Shown: positions 1 to 9,064 of the stretch, in pieces | Layout: every line of letters starts with the position of its first letter | How positions within the stretch are numbered: position 1 is the stretch's first letter | Source of the DNA: a bacterium | Lineage (GTDB): Bacteria; Pseudomonadota; Gammaproteobacteria; Nevskiales; OUC007 | Length of the DNA: 36,157 nucleotides | Direction: 5' to 3' | Assembly: GCA_018222345.1 (NCBI GenBank) | Contig: JAAFAL010000015.1 | Location: 1-36,157, forward strand | Notes under the pieces: model-generated | Database searches by the model: none | Told to the model about the DNA's origin: nothing | What the model saw: only the letters and a program-made list of their open reading frames with translations | Position numbers and translations under genes: made by a program

Positions 1-304
1 GCACACTGCCATACAAGCCGTAGGCAACGCCCCAGCCAGCACCAAGCGCGAGGATGATTGCGGCATTCATCACGGTAATCGGTACAAAGGCCAGGCAGGC
101 GGCGATGTATGCGCCGCCAATGCTCAGCGGCGCCCAAGGCGAACTGCTGAGCGCGCGCAAACCGTCGGCAACATTTTCCGGCGTCGCCCATTCAGACAGC
201 GGCGTAAACCGCCACGCGATCAGGCCGGCAACGACCAGGCAGAAAACGCCGACCAAGGGAATCCATTGGCTGGGGCGCAAGCGCGTCCTTGTGCTTGAGT
301 CCAT
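1..304 (-). CDS. VTT-domain (TVP38/TMEM64, DedA-like) membrane protein, N-terminal part
   Basis: The minus strand is open from an ATG at 304-302 to the left edge, giving about 101 residues. They begin MDSSTRTRLRPSQWIPLVG, followed by a membrane segment, then FTPLSEWATPENV, a segment reading SSPWAPLSIGGAYIAA, and a second hydrophobic stretch around FVPITVMNAAIILALGAG. The FTPLSEW and SPWAPL pattern and the following FVPIT segment are typical of the start of TVP38/TMEM64 (VTT) inner-membrane proteins, which are DedA relatives proposed to act in lipid or ion transport. The C-terminus lies outside the window, so a fusion (for example to a phospholipase D domain, known in some proteobacteria) cannot be excluded. 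The ribosome binding site is weak. The mobile-element copy at 374-621 separates it from the XRE gene on the same strand; without that insert the two would have been 2 bp apart. Confidence 0.72.
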   Translation of the reverse strand, partial: MDSSTRTRLRPSQWIPLVGVFCLVVAGLIAWRFTPLSEWATPENVADGLRALSSSPWAPLSIGGAYIAACLAFVPITVMNAAIILALGAGWGVAYGLYGSV

Positions 305-373
305 GCCTATAGGGTAGCAGGCGTGATGCTCCGCCTCGCGCGACGAACAGAACGGAGCCGCGCCAGACTTTCG

Positions 374-621
374 TAGCCCGACTGTTTCACGTGACCGCTT
401 GTTACAGCTTGTAGGCTCATGATTGGATTTGCCGATCTGGGGTTCTTTGAGCAACCGCTTTGTACCGGCGCATCGCTTGCACAGCATCTGGCTTGTCTCG
501 ACCGCCCTGGGCTTGCTCTTCACTCCAAACGTAGCTATTGCTACGTTTCTCGCTCCAGAGCCGCGCCCAGAACGTCCGATCCTGCGTCAGCTACCGTGCA
601 TCACGTGAAACAGTCGGGCTA
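374..621. mobile_element. MITE-like element, copy A (19-bp perfect terminal inverted repeats, TA ends)
   Basis: A 248-bp non-coding element flanked by TA on both sides (374-375 and 620-621). Its ends are perfect inverted repeats reading inwards GCCCGACTGTTTCACGTGA. A second, diverged copy in opposite orientation lies at 4907-5153; the two align through most of their length, best over about 165 bp on one side. A 9-bp stem with a 4-nt loop lies at 527-548. The ORFs inside are short and not conserved between copies, so it encodes no transposase. The size, inverted repeats, TA duplication and intergenic location fit a miniature inverted-repeat transposable element of the IS630/Tc1-mariner type, which targets TA; the family assignment is inference. 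Its right end supplies the G of the TAG stop codon of the XRE gene. Confidence 0.82.
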
Positions 622-888
622 GTCGCCTGACGCGCTCCACTGCAAGTGGTCCGGTGCGGGCTCGTCTGGTAGGCGAAACAGCGCCTCAACCTCAACGCCG
701 AACAGGCGCGCCAACCTCAGCGCCAGTTCTGTCGATGGCACAAAACGCCCGCGCTCGATGGCATTGATGCTCTTGCGAGTCACGCCTACGGCCTCGGCCA
801 GGTCGGCTTGCGTCCAGTCGCGCATGGCGCGGTGCACCTTCAAGGTGTTGAGCAGCCGCGGCGCGTCGGTGCTCACCGGCTCAACCAA
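619..888 (-). CDS. XRE-family helix-turn-helix transcriptional regulator
   Basis: An 89-residue protein whose residues about 15-72 form a Cro/C1-type helix-turn-helix, with the recognisable stretches WTQADLAEAVGVTRKSINAIE and LALRLARLFGVEVEALF. It resembles the small YozG-like regulators that usually accompany a membrane protein. The start is a TTG at 888-886 preceded by a TAGGTAGGT Shine-Dalgarno-like stretch; it overlaps the end of the upstream membrane-protein gene by 16 bp, so the two are probably cotranscribed. The stop codon TAG at 621-619 is formed by the TA target of the adjacent mobile element plus the first base of that element. Without the insert the frame would run 22 codons further to a TAG 2 bp before the VTT gene. 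The regulated targets are unknown; autoregulation of its operon is a reasonable guess. Confidence 0.85.
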   Translation of the reverse strand: MVEPVSTDAPRLLNTLKVHRAMRDWTQADLAEAVGVTRKSINAIERGRFVPSTELALRLARLFGVEVEALFRLPDEPAPDHLQWSASGD

Positions 889-1334
889 GAAAACCTACCT
901 AGCGCAGTAGCAATGCCCACCAGAATTGACAGCATGGCAGCAAATACCACGGTGATAGCTGAGTCGATACCGGCTGCGGCGTTCAGGCCCGTATCGAGCA
1001 GGATCAATGCCACCTGACACAGCAACATGGCCTGAAAACCGCCACTCATCGCTTTGTCGCGGATGCGACTGACCCGCTCATCAATAACAACGGGGCGTTT
1101 GTCGGCTTGCGACCACAGGCTCATCGACCGCAGCACGGCGATAATGAACAGCGCCCAGCCAACAACAGAAATAATCGCGGTCAACACCAGCCACGGCGTC
1201 GCAGCACCAAGCAGATCCAGCGCCTCGCCGGCGACAAATGCCAGCAGGCCTATCAGCACGCCGACAAACTGCAGCCCAGTCAGGCTATCAAACCTGCGTT
1301 CGGATGGCGCATTGCCCTTGTCGTTGCGTGTCAT
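873..1334 (-). CDS. Small multi-pass membrane protein paired with the XRE regulator
   Basis: A 153-residue hydrophobic protein with about four predicted membrane segments: around residues 22-40 (LQFVGVLIGLLAFVAG), 47-68, 100-116 and 123-145. A cytoplasmic loop containing VIDERVSRIRDKAMSGGF separates the pairs. The loop and size recall DUF2178-like membrane proteins that are commonly encoded just upstream of a YozG-type XRE regulator; I do not recognise a biochemical function. The ATG at 1334 has a GACGAGG Shine-Dalgarno-like stretch about 6 nt upstream. The gene overlaps the start of the XRE gene by 16 bp, which supports a two-gene unit in which the membrane protein may modulate or be controlled by the regulator. 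Confidence 0.75.
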   Translation of the reverse strand: MTRNDKGNAPSERRFDSLTGLQFVGVLIGLLAFVAGEALDLLGAATPWLVLTAIISVVGWALFIIAVLRSMSLWSQADKRPVVIDERVSRIRDKAMSGGFQAMLLCQVALILLDTGLNAAAGIDSAITVVFAAMLSILVGIATALGRFSWLSR

Positions 1335-1362
1335 ACCGGCCTCGTCCGTCGAATGAGGCCAA

Positions 1363-1388
1363 AATGTAACCTTTACTGCTCTTTTTGG

Positions 1389-1392
<4 letters not shown>
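1363..1392 (-). promoter_or_regulatory. Candidate sigma-70 promoter for the membrane protein/XRE unit
   Basis: On the minus strand TTGACC (1392-1387) is followed after 18 bp by TACATT (1368-1363), close to the -35/-10 consensus. The -35 box overlaps the stop codon of typA, and the start codon of the membrane protein lies about 29 bp downstream. Assigned by eye only. Confidence 0.4.
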
Positions 1393-3230
<1,838 letters not shown>

Positions 3231-3279
3231 TGGGGCGAAAAGCGCGGTATTGTACGCGCCCCCTATGCAATATGTTGCA
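3231..3279. promoter_or_regulatory. Divergent intergenic region typA / DUF4197 with a small palindrome
   Basis: This 49-bp gap must hold the 5' signals of at least one of the two divergent genes. It contains the dyad TGCAA-TATG-TTGCA at 3266-3279, immediately before the DUF4197 start. Whether this is an operator or chance cannot be told from one sequence. No clear -35/-10 pair is visible. Confidence 0.3.
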
Positions 3280-4029
3280 ATGCGTCAAAATACTCGATCA
3301 TTAGCCCTCACATTGGTCTGCTGCGCCGGCTTGGCCGCAAGCCTCAATACAAGCGTGGCCCACGCCGGTATCGGCGACTTCTTCAAGAGCATCTTCCAGC
3401 AACCTGCCACCGAAAAGCTGCTCGCCGAGGGCGATGCCGTGGCCGGCATCCGCGAGGCCCTGGCCAAAGGCACCGAAACTGCTGTGAACACGCTGGGCCG
3501 CACCGACGGTTTTTGGGGCAACGATGCTGCACGCATCCCGTTGCCAGCCCGTGTGCAGCAAGTCGGCGACGGTATGCGCAAGATCGGCCTCGGCGCGACC
3601 GTGGATGAGTTCCACCTGACCCTGAACCGCGCCGCCGAGCAGGCCGTGCCAGAGGTGGCCAGCATCCTTGGCAACGCCGCGCGGAACATCACCGTGGCCG
3701 ATGCCGTGGGCATCATCAAAGGCCCAGACGATGCCGCTACGCGATACTTCGAAACCACTGCCGGCGAGACACTATTCGCCCGCATCCGCCCCAAGGTCGA
3801 AGAAGCCACGGCCAAGGTGGGCGTTACGCAGCAGTACAAATCGCTGGTCAACCAAGCCGGGCCGTTCATGGCGCTGGCCGGTGGCGAGTTGCCTAGCGAC
3901 CTCGACAGCTATGTAACTGAGCAGGCCATGGATGCGCTGTTCGTGCAGATCGCCAAGCAGGAAAAGCTGATCCGCGACAACCCGGCCGCGCGCACCAGCG
4001 AGATCCTGCGCGAAGTATTCGGCAAGTAA
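3280..4029 (+). CDS. Exported DUF4197 family protein
   Basis: A 249-residue protein beginning MRQNTRSLALTLVCC, with a signal peptide and a likely signal-peptidase I site after AHA (residue 29). The mature part, GIGDFFKSIF... to TSEILREVFGK, matches the all-helical DUF4197 family: repeated helices with KIGLGATVDEFHLTLNRAAE, an internal GPDDAATRYF segment and the C-terminal NPAARTSEILREVF. Function is unknown. I chose the ATG at 3280 because it opens directly on the signal peptide; upstream in-frame starts at 3217 and 3265 would add residues not typical of the family, and the first would overlap typA. ubiA follows after 13 bp on the same strand, so the two are probably cotranscribed, without an obvious functional link. 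Confidence 0.85.
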   Translation: MRQNTRSLALTLVCCAGLAASLNTSVAHAGIGDFFKSIFQQPATEKLLAEGDAVAGIREALAKGTETAVNTLGRTDGFWGNDAARIPLPARVQQVGDGMRKIGLGATVDEFHLTLNRAAEQAVPEVASILGNAARNITVADAVGIIKGPDDAATRYFETTAGETLFARIRPKVEEATAKVGVTQQYKSLVNQAGPFMALAGGELPSDLDSYVTEQAMDALFVQIAKQEKLIRDNPAARTSEILREVFGK

Positions 4030-4042
4030 TTCCCGCGAGCCC

Positions 4043-4909
4043 ATGACCGCGGTGCAAACCCGGCTGCGCGACTATGCGTTGCTGATGCGGCTGGACAAGC
4101 CCATCGGCATTTGGCTGTTGCTATGGCCGACGCTGTGGGGCTTGTGGATTGCTGCCGGCGGCTTACCGGACCGCGAAGTGCTGCTGATCTTTGCCGCTGG
4201 CGTCGTACTGATGCGTTCGGCCGGCTGCGTGATCAACGACTTTGCCGACCACGACATCGACCCACATGTAGAACGCACGCAGCAACGGCCGATTGCTGCC
4301 GGCCGCGTGCGGCGCAGCGAGGCTGTGGTGTTGTTCGTACTGTTGGCATTGGCCGCCTTTGCACTGGTGCTGCAAACCAATCGGCTGACCATCGTGCTAT
4401 CGGTGCCCGCCGTGCTGCTGGCTGCCAGCTACCCGTTTGCCAAGCGCTTTCACCATATGCCGCAGGCGCACCTGGGCGCTGCGTTTGCCTGGGCCATCCC
4501 CATGGGCTTTGCCGCGCAAACCGGCACCGTGCCGCCGTTGGCGTTTGGCCTGTTCACCATCGCATTGCTGTGGACGGTTGCCTACGACACCTTTTACGCC
4601 ATGGCCGACCGCACCGAAGACCTGGCCATCGGCGTCAAGTCATCCGCCATCATGTTCGGCCGCAACGACCGGGTGATTACAGCGCTGCTACAGATGCTGG
4701 TGCTGGCCGGGCTGGCGCTGGTGGGCCGGCATTTGGGCTACGGCCCGTGGTTTGCCGCCGGTTTGCTGGCTGCTTTTGCCTTGGCTGGGTGGCAGCAATG
4801 GTTAATCCGCAACCGCGAGCCCGAGGCGTGCTTCAAGGCGTTTTTGAACAATCACGCGTTTGGCGCGGTGATTTTCGCAGGCGTGTTGCTGGAGACGTGG
4901 CCTGGCTAG
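4043..4909 (+). CDS. ubiA: 4-hydroxybenzoate polyprenyltransferase UbiA
   Basis: An integral membrane prenyltransferase that attaches the polyprenyl chain to 4-hydroxybenzoate, the second step of ubiquinone synthesis. The 288 residues carry the first aspartate-rich motif NDFADHDID at residues 65-73 and the second, YDTFYAMADRTED, about residues 180-192, with around eight or nine membrane segments; the N-terminal LMRLDKPIGIWLLLWPTLW is characteristic. No ubiC (chorismate lyase) is adjacent; the XanB2-like chorismatase at 12637 could supply 4-hydroxybenzoate, as XanB2 does in Xanthomonas. The TAG stop at 4907-4909 coincides with the TA boundary and first base of the second mobile-element copy; in the reconstructed empty site the codon is also TAG, so the insert did not change the protein. 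Confidence 0.96.
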   Translation: MTAVQTRLRDYALLMRLDKPIGIWLLLWPTLWGLWIAAGGLPDREVLLIFAAGVVLMRSAGCVINDFADHDIDPHVERTQQRPIAAGRVRRSEAVVLFVLLALAAFALVLQTNRLTIVLSVPAVLLAASYPFAKRFHHMPQAHLGAAFAWAIPMGFAAQTGTVPPLAFGLFTIALLWTVAYDTFYAMADRTEDLAIGVKSSAIMFGRNDRVITALLQMLVLAGLALVGRHLGYGPWFAAGLLAAFALAGWQQWLIRNREPEACFKAFLNNHAFGAVIFAGVLLETWPG

Positions 4910-5153
4910 CCCGGATGATTCACGTGATGCGCAGCAGCTGGCGCAGGATCGGTTGTTCTGGGCGCCGCTCTGGACTGAGAAACATAGCCGTAGCTATGTT
5001 TGGAAGGAAGAGCAAGCACAGGGCGGCCGAGACCAGCCAGATGTTGTGCAAGCGATGCTCAGGTACAAACGGGTTTTTCAGAGAACCTTGAATTGTTTTT
5101 TACAATCATATTGTTACATGCGCTAACAGCGGTCACGTGAAACATTCGGGCTA
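4907..5153. mobile_element. MITE-like element, copy B (inverted relative to copy A)
   Basis: A 247-bp element with TA at both boundaries (4907-4908 and 5152-5153). Its imperfect terminal repeats read inwards GCCCGGATGATTCACGTGA on the left and GCCCGAATGTTTCACGTGA on the right. Reverse-complemented, it aligns with copy A at 374-621. The internal hairpin at 4980-5001 is retained with one compensated base pair relative to copy A. An AT-rich patch around 5090-5117 differs from copy A, so the two are clearly diverged and old. It fills almost the whole gap between the convergent genes ubiA and the ketoreductase; the reconstructed empty site would leave only about 6 bp between their stop codons. It might also act as a bidirectional terminator. 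Confidence 0.8.
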
Positions 5154-5160
5154 GGAATGC

Positions 5161-5895
5161 CTAGGCCATCCCGCCATTCACACCAATCACCTGCCCGCAC
5201 ACATAACTGGCAGCGTCGGAGCACAAAAAGCCCACCACCTGCGCCACCTCGTCGGGTTGGCCCATGCGCCGCGCCGGCACCATGTGGCGGATGTGCTCGT
5301 CGGGGAACAGGCCCTCGGTCATCTTGCCGGCAATGATGCCGGGCGCCACGACATTGGCGGTGACGCCGCGCGAGGCCAGTTCCATGCCCAACGACTTGAC
5401 CGCGCCGTGCAGGCCGGCCTTGGCGGCTGCGTAGTTGGCTTGCCCGCGATTGCCGGTTTGCCCGGCAACGGACGACACCGCCACCACGCGGCCCCAGCGC
5501 GTACGCATCATGGGCATGAGCAGCGGTTGCACGGTGTTGTAGAAACCACCTAGCGAAACATCAATGACGCGCTGCCATTGCTCGGGCTTCATGCCCACCA
5601 GCGGGGCGTCGTCGTGAATGCCGGCATTGCTGACGACGGCTTGGATGGGCCCATCGGCCAAGGCTTGCTCCAGCGCCTGGCGTGCCGCCGCGCCGTCGGT
5701 CACGTCGAACTGCAGCGTTGTGCAGGCGCCGCCGGAAGCATTGATGGATTCGGCCAAGGCTTCAGCTTTTGCCGCATTGCCGTTGTAGTGCGCCAGCACA
5801 GCGAAACCATCCGCCGCCAATTGCCGGGCGATGGCTTGGCCGAGGTCGCCGCTTGCACCGCTGACCAGGGCGCGTTTTGGCTTGCCGGCGCTCAT
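5161..5895 (-). CDS. 3-ketoacyl-ACP reductase (FabG/ApeQ-like) of the pigment cluster
   Basis: A classical short-chain dehydrogenase/reductase of 244 residues. The NADPH-binding loop is a GASGDLG variant around residues 13-19, NAG is at 90-92, and the catalytic Ser142, Tyr155 and Lys159 lie in SSVAGQTGNRGQANYAAAK. The C-terminal PDEVAQVVGFLCSDAASYV and GGMA are typical of FabG. It would reduce the beta-keto group on the carrier-protein-bound polyene at each elongation cycle. Its ATG overlaps the upstream dehydratase stop as ATGA, so it is the last gene of a translationally coupled series. A housekeeping role in fatty-acid synthesis cannot be excluded from sequence alone, but the context points to pigment synthesis. 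Confidence 0.92.
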   Translation of the reverse strand: MSAGKPKRALVSGASGDLGQAIARQLAADGFAVLAHYNGNAAKAEALAESINASGGACTTLQFDVTDGAAARQALEQALADGPIQAVVSNAGIHDDAPLVGMKPEQWQRVIDVSLGGFYNTVQPLLMPMMRTRWGRVVAVSSVAGQTGNRGQANYAAAKAGLHGAVKSLGMELASRGVTANVVAPGIIAGKMTEGLFPDEHIRHMVPARRMGQPDEVAQVVGFLCSDAASYVCGQVIGVNGGMA

Positions 5896-6308
5896 ACCGT
5901 GTCTCGCAGGGCTACCGTGACACGGCCGCTGGCCAACGGGACATCGTCGGCAACCACGTCAAAACTGTATTGCATGGCGGCCTCGCTGCCGGCCAAGCGC
6001 GTGGCCGTGACAGCCAGCGGCGATGCACCTGGCACATGATCGACGTGCAATTGCACGCCGCGGAACGCCGCCACAAACCCGGCTTGGGGCTCGCCATCGG
6101 CAAGCAGCGCGCCGTGGACTGCCGCCGCCTGCGCGCCATATTCGGCCAGGTGAATGGCAGACAAGGCGCCGTCGCGTCGCAATGGATGGTCGGTATCGGC
6201 GTGCCGGTTGGCTTGGCAAGTAATCGCTTGCTTATCCCACCGCACCACCGTGTCGAGCAGGCACATGCTGCCCGCGTGCGGCACCAAACTGCGAATATCT
6301 GGGGTCAT
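5892..6308 (-). CDS. ApeP-like hotdog-fold 3-hydroxyacyl-ACP dehydratase
   Basis: A 138-residue protein matching the ApeP family of aryl polyene clusters. The opening LVPHAGSMCLLDTVVRWD carries the putative active-site His11, and HLAEYGAQAAAVHGALL carries Glu56, in the place of the hydrolase/dehydratase acid of FabA/FabZ-type folds. Together with the ApeI-like protein at 10006-10311 it would dehydrate the 3-hydroxyacyl chain to give the conjugated double bonds. It starts within the stop codon of the exporter (ATGA) and ends within the start of the ketoreductase (ATGA). Confidence 0.86.
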   Translation of the reverse strand: MTPDIRSLVPHAGSMCLLDTVVRWDKQAITCQANRHADTDHPLRRDGALSAIHLAEYGAQAAAVHGALLADGEPQAGFVAAFRGVQLHVDHVPGASPLAVTATRLAGSEAAMQYSFDVVADDVPLASGRVTVALRDTV

Positions 6309-8515
6309 GGCGCCAGCTTACCCGGCGGCCGCGCCGACAGGAACCCGAACACGGCGCCCAGCACGACGCCAATAGCAACCGTCTGGCCAATCGCGGCCAA
6401 TACCGGAATGCTTGCCGTTGCCAGCACGCCGAATACGCACAGCGTCGAAGCCGCACACACAAGCACCGCGTGCAGCGTACGCGGTGCAGCCTCACCGGCC
6501 TCGCGGGCGAAAAACACGGCGTAGTCCAGTGACAAGCCGCCGACCAGAATCAGCGACACTAGATGGAATAGGCTAAGCGCCTGCTCGGCCAGCACGTGAA
6601 TGCCTGCTGTGCCAATCACCGCGGCAGCAACCGGCAGCAGGCAGCGCCAAACCAACGCGCGGCCTGCCAGCAGCCACAGCAAGCCGGCAATCAAACCCAC
6701 AGCAATGGCCATCGCCACCAACACGTGGCCGCGGTAGCGCGCAATCAAGCCCTGCGACACTTGTTTGAGGTCGATCTGATCCGTCGCATCGCTGGCATCT
6801 GCAGCGGGTTTTACCAATGCCCAGCCCGCGCCCCAGGGCAACAACTGGCTTTGCATGGCCTGGCCCAAGGCTGTGCCTGCGATGGCATCCGGGGTCAGCG
6901 GGGCGGCCTGCCTGGATTGCTGGACGCCGGCAACAAACGGTTCGAAAAATGCGGCCGACAGCGGCAACGGTTCCACCGCAGCATCGACCGCTGCACGCAA
7001 TGCGTTCGCAGCCGGCAGGGCTTGCTGGCGGGCTTGTTGGGTGGCCACACTGGGCAGCAACGGTGTCGCGCCGGCGGCCTCGGCGGCTTCCAGCGCAGCC
7101 TGCTGGGTTTGCCCGGCATAGACGTTCAAAAGCCGCGCCTCGGGCACGCCCAATGCGCTGCGCAATCTGCGGTCTTGTGCCAATAACTCGGCCGAAACCG
7201 GGCTACTGGCGGCGATGTCGGATTGCCAGATAGCACTGCCCCGGCTGGCCAGCAAGGCCGCCGCCAACATCAGCACGGCTAGTGGAAGCAAACGCAAAAC
7301 TGCAGGCGCCGGCCATGTTGCAAAGCGGCCCAGCCAAACCGGCAAAGCAAGTTGTGGCGCCCGATGCTGTAGCAGGCTTGGCAACACCCAGCGTGTCACG
7401 CTCGCCGCCGCCAACAAGCCGGCAATGGTCATCACCGCCAACTGCGCCAGGCCCTGCACACCAGCGGCAAACAACGCAGCGTAGGCCACGCAGGTGCTCA
7501 ACAAGCCAATGCGCAAGCTGGGCCAGATCGCACGCGCAGCAGCGCGGGTGTCGCCTTGGCTGCGTGACAGCCAGTGGATGGGGTAGTCCAGCGCAACGCC
7601 CAGCAGGGTTACGCCGAATGCCAGGGTGATGCCGTGCACGGTGGAAAAGCACAGCGCGATAGCGGCCATGCCTGCGAGCACGGCTGCGGCCAGTGGCAAG
7701 GCGCCGAGCAATACGGCCGTTGGAGCACGATAAACCAGCAGCAGCAAGGCAAGAATCATTGCGCTACCCAGCAGGCTGAGGCGCGTTGCATCGCGGCGCG
7801 TGTCGGCACGCACCCGCGCGGCGAATGCGCCAGGGCCACCGATCACAGCGTTGGTGCCGGCGTCGGCAGCCGCTTTTTGCACGGCGGCTATCACCTGCGC
7901 CTGCGCCGCGGCATCCAAACCCGATGCGGTGGTGGCCAGCACCAGCAAGGCGGTATCGCGGGCGCCATCAAACCACACGCCCAGATGCGATTGCGCGCCG
8001 CCGACGGGCTGCAAGCGCTCGGCCAAGGCCAGGCTCTCCAGCGTCGGGTCGGCGCGCAAGACGTCCTCGGCCAGCAGGCCGACTGGCGAGGTCAGGTCTT
8101 GCAGGCGCTCGGCGAACGCTTCGCGCAGCGCGTCGGCGTGCCACGTTTTGGCAGTCAATCGGTCGCTAAGCAAGTAGCGATAGTCGAATAGCAGCGTGTC
8201 GTCGCCGGCCGTCTGCTCGGCTGCCTGGGCGCCGTTGGCTACCCAGGCAATGTCATCACGGCTGGCGAGCCTGTCGCGCAAGCTGTTGCTGGCCGCGGCC
8301 AATGCCTCGGGTGAGTCACCGGCCAGGCCCACGAGCAACAACTGCGCGCCGCGCTGGTTGCCCAGCGACTCGACCAGAAAACGTTCGGCCGGCGATTCCG
8401 GCGGCGGCAGGAATGCGCCCAAGTCGGTGGTGACGCGCCACTGCGTGGCCAAAATGACGGCGCAAAACACCGCGCCGGCAGCGAGTACAACGATGGGCAG
8501 CGCCCGCCTGCTCAC
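6305..8515 (-). CDS. MMPL/RND-superfamily exporter of the aryl polyene cluster
   Basis: A 736-residue membrane protein with the duplicated RND layout: an N-terminal membrane helix, a large periplasmic domain (about residues 30-245), six membrane helices, a second short periplasmic domain and a second helix set. The proton-relay aspartates occur in LLGVALDYPIHW (Asp310) and GGLSLDYAVFFARE (about Asp664), the usual GxxxDY positions of helices 4 and 10. MMPL proteins of this kind are constant members of aryl polyene and xanthomonadin clusters and are thought to move the lipid-linked pigment out of the inner membrane. The start is GTG at 8515-8513, overlapping the stop of the LolA-like gene (GTGA). 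Confidence 0.9.
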   Translation of the reverse strand: MSRRALPIVVLAAGAVFCAVILATQWRVTTDLGAFLPPPESPAERFLVESLGNQRGAQLLLVGLAGDSPEALAAASNSLRDRLASRDDIAWVANGAQAAEQTAGDDTLLFDYRYLLSDRLTAKTWHADALREAFAERLQDLTSPVGLLAEDVLRADPTLESLALAERLQPVGGAQSHLGVWFDGARDTALLVLATTASGLDAAAQAQVIAAVQKAAADAGTNAVIGGPGAFAARVRADTRRDATRLSLLGSAMILALLLLVYRAPTAVLLGALPLAAAVLAGMAAIALCFSTVHGITLAFGVTLLGVALDYPIHWLSRSQGDTRAAARAIWPSLRIGLLSTCVAYAALFAAGVQGLAQLAVMTIAGLLAAASVTRWVLPSLLQHRAPQLALPVWLGRFATWPAPAVLRLLPLAVLMLAAALLASRGSAIWQSDIAASSPVSAELLAQDRRLRSALGVPEARLLNVYAGQTQQAALEAAEAAGATPLLPSVATQQARQQALPAANALRAAVDAAVEPLPLSAAFFEPFVAGVQQSRQAAPLTPDAIAGTALGQAMQSQLLPWGAGWALVKPAADASDATDQIDLKQVSQGLIARYRGHVLVAMAIAVGLIAGLLWLLAGRALVWRCLLPVAAAVIGTAGIHVLAEQALSLFHLVSLILVGGLSLDYAVFFAREAGEAAPRTLHAVLVCAASTLCVFGVLATASIPVLAAIGQTVAIGVVLGAVFGFLSARPPGKLAP

Positions 8516-9063
8516 AACGGCGCAAATTCCAGCAAGCGTTTGTCGTCGTCAGGTTCGAGCATTTGCACTGCATCGATGTTGCCGCCGGTTCCGGTGACGG
8601 TAATTCGAGTCAAGCGCTTGGCCAGCTTTGCGTCCAGCGGCTCCAGGGTCAACGACCAGTCGCTCAGCTCACCGCTGGCCTGCAAATCGTAGTGTGTGCG
8701 CAGCGCAGCAACATCGCCGAGCAACACCCCGCGCAAGCCGATGAGCAGGGCGGCCACATCCGACCGTGTTGCCGGAACGGTACGCTGCTGCCCGTCAGCA
8801 CGGGTCAGCGACAAGGCATCTTCGCTGATGCGCACAATCATGGCCTCGGGCTCGCGGGTGATCTTGGTCAGCGTGCCGTCGGCTTCCAGCTTGACGAAGC
8901 CCGTTTGCACTTGCGGCGTTTTCAGCCACTTTGAACTGACCGTTTCGGTAAACGCACGCGGCGGTTTCGGTGCCTGCGCAATCGCCGCGAGTATGGCGTC
9001 AGGCGCGGCTTGCGCGCCAACCGGCTGCACAACAAAAATCAACAAAAGCAATATGATACGCAT
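8512..9063 (-). CDS. LolA-like periplasmic lipid carrier of the pigment cluster
   Basis: A 183-residue secreted protein with a signal peptide (MRIILLLLIFVVQPVGAQA, probable cleavage near residue 19). The mature region has the LolA-related features FTETVSSKWLKTPQVQTGFVKLEADGTLTKIT and SDWSLTLEPLDAKLAKRLTRITVTG. In aryl polyene clusters such proteins are presumed to carry the lipid-linked product across the periplasm after the MMPL exporter. This is not the housekeeping LolA, judging by its divergent sequence and position. It lies 1 bp after the acyltransferase stop and overlaps the exporter start by 4 bp. Confidence 0.86.
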   Translation of the reverse strand: MRIILLLLIFVVQPVGAQAAPDAILAAIAQAPKPPRAFTETVSSKWLKTPQVQTGFVKLEADGTLTKITREPEAMIVRISEDALSLTRADGQQRTVPATRSDVAALLIGLRGVLLGDVAALRTHYDLQASGELSDWSLTLEPLDAKLAKRLTRITVTGTGGNIDAVQMLEPDDDKRLLEFAPL

Positions 9064-9064
9064 G

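Noticed and set aside
4111-5091. 326-codon plus-strand frame overlapping ubiA
   Set aside because: It is a different frame of ubiA running into the mobile element; arginine- and cysteine-rich shadow composition, no family resemblance.
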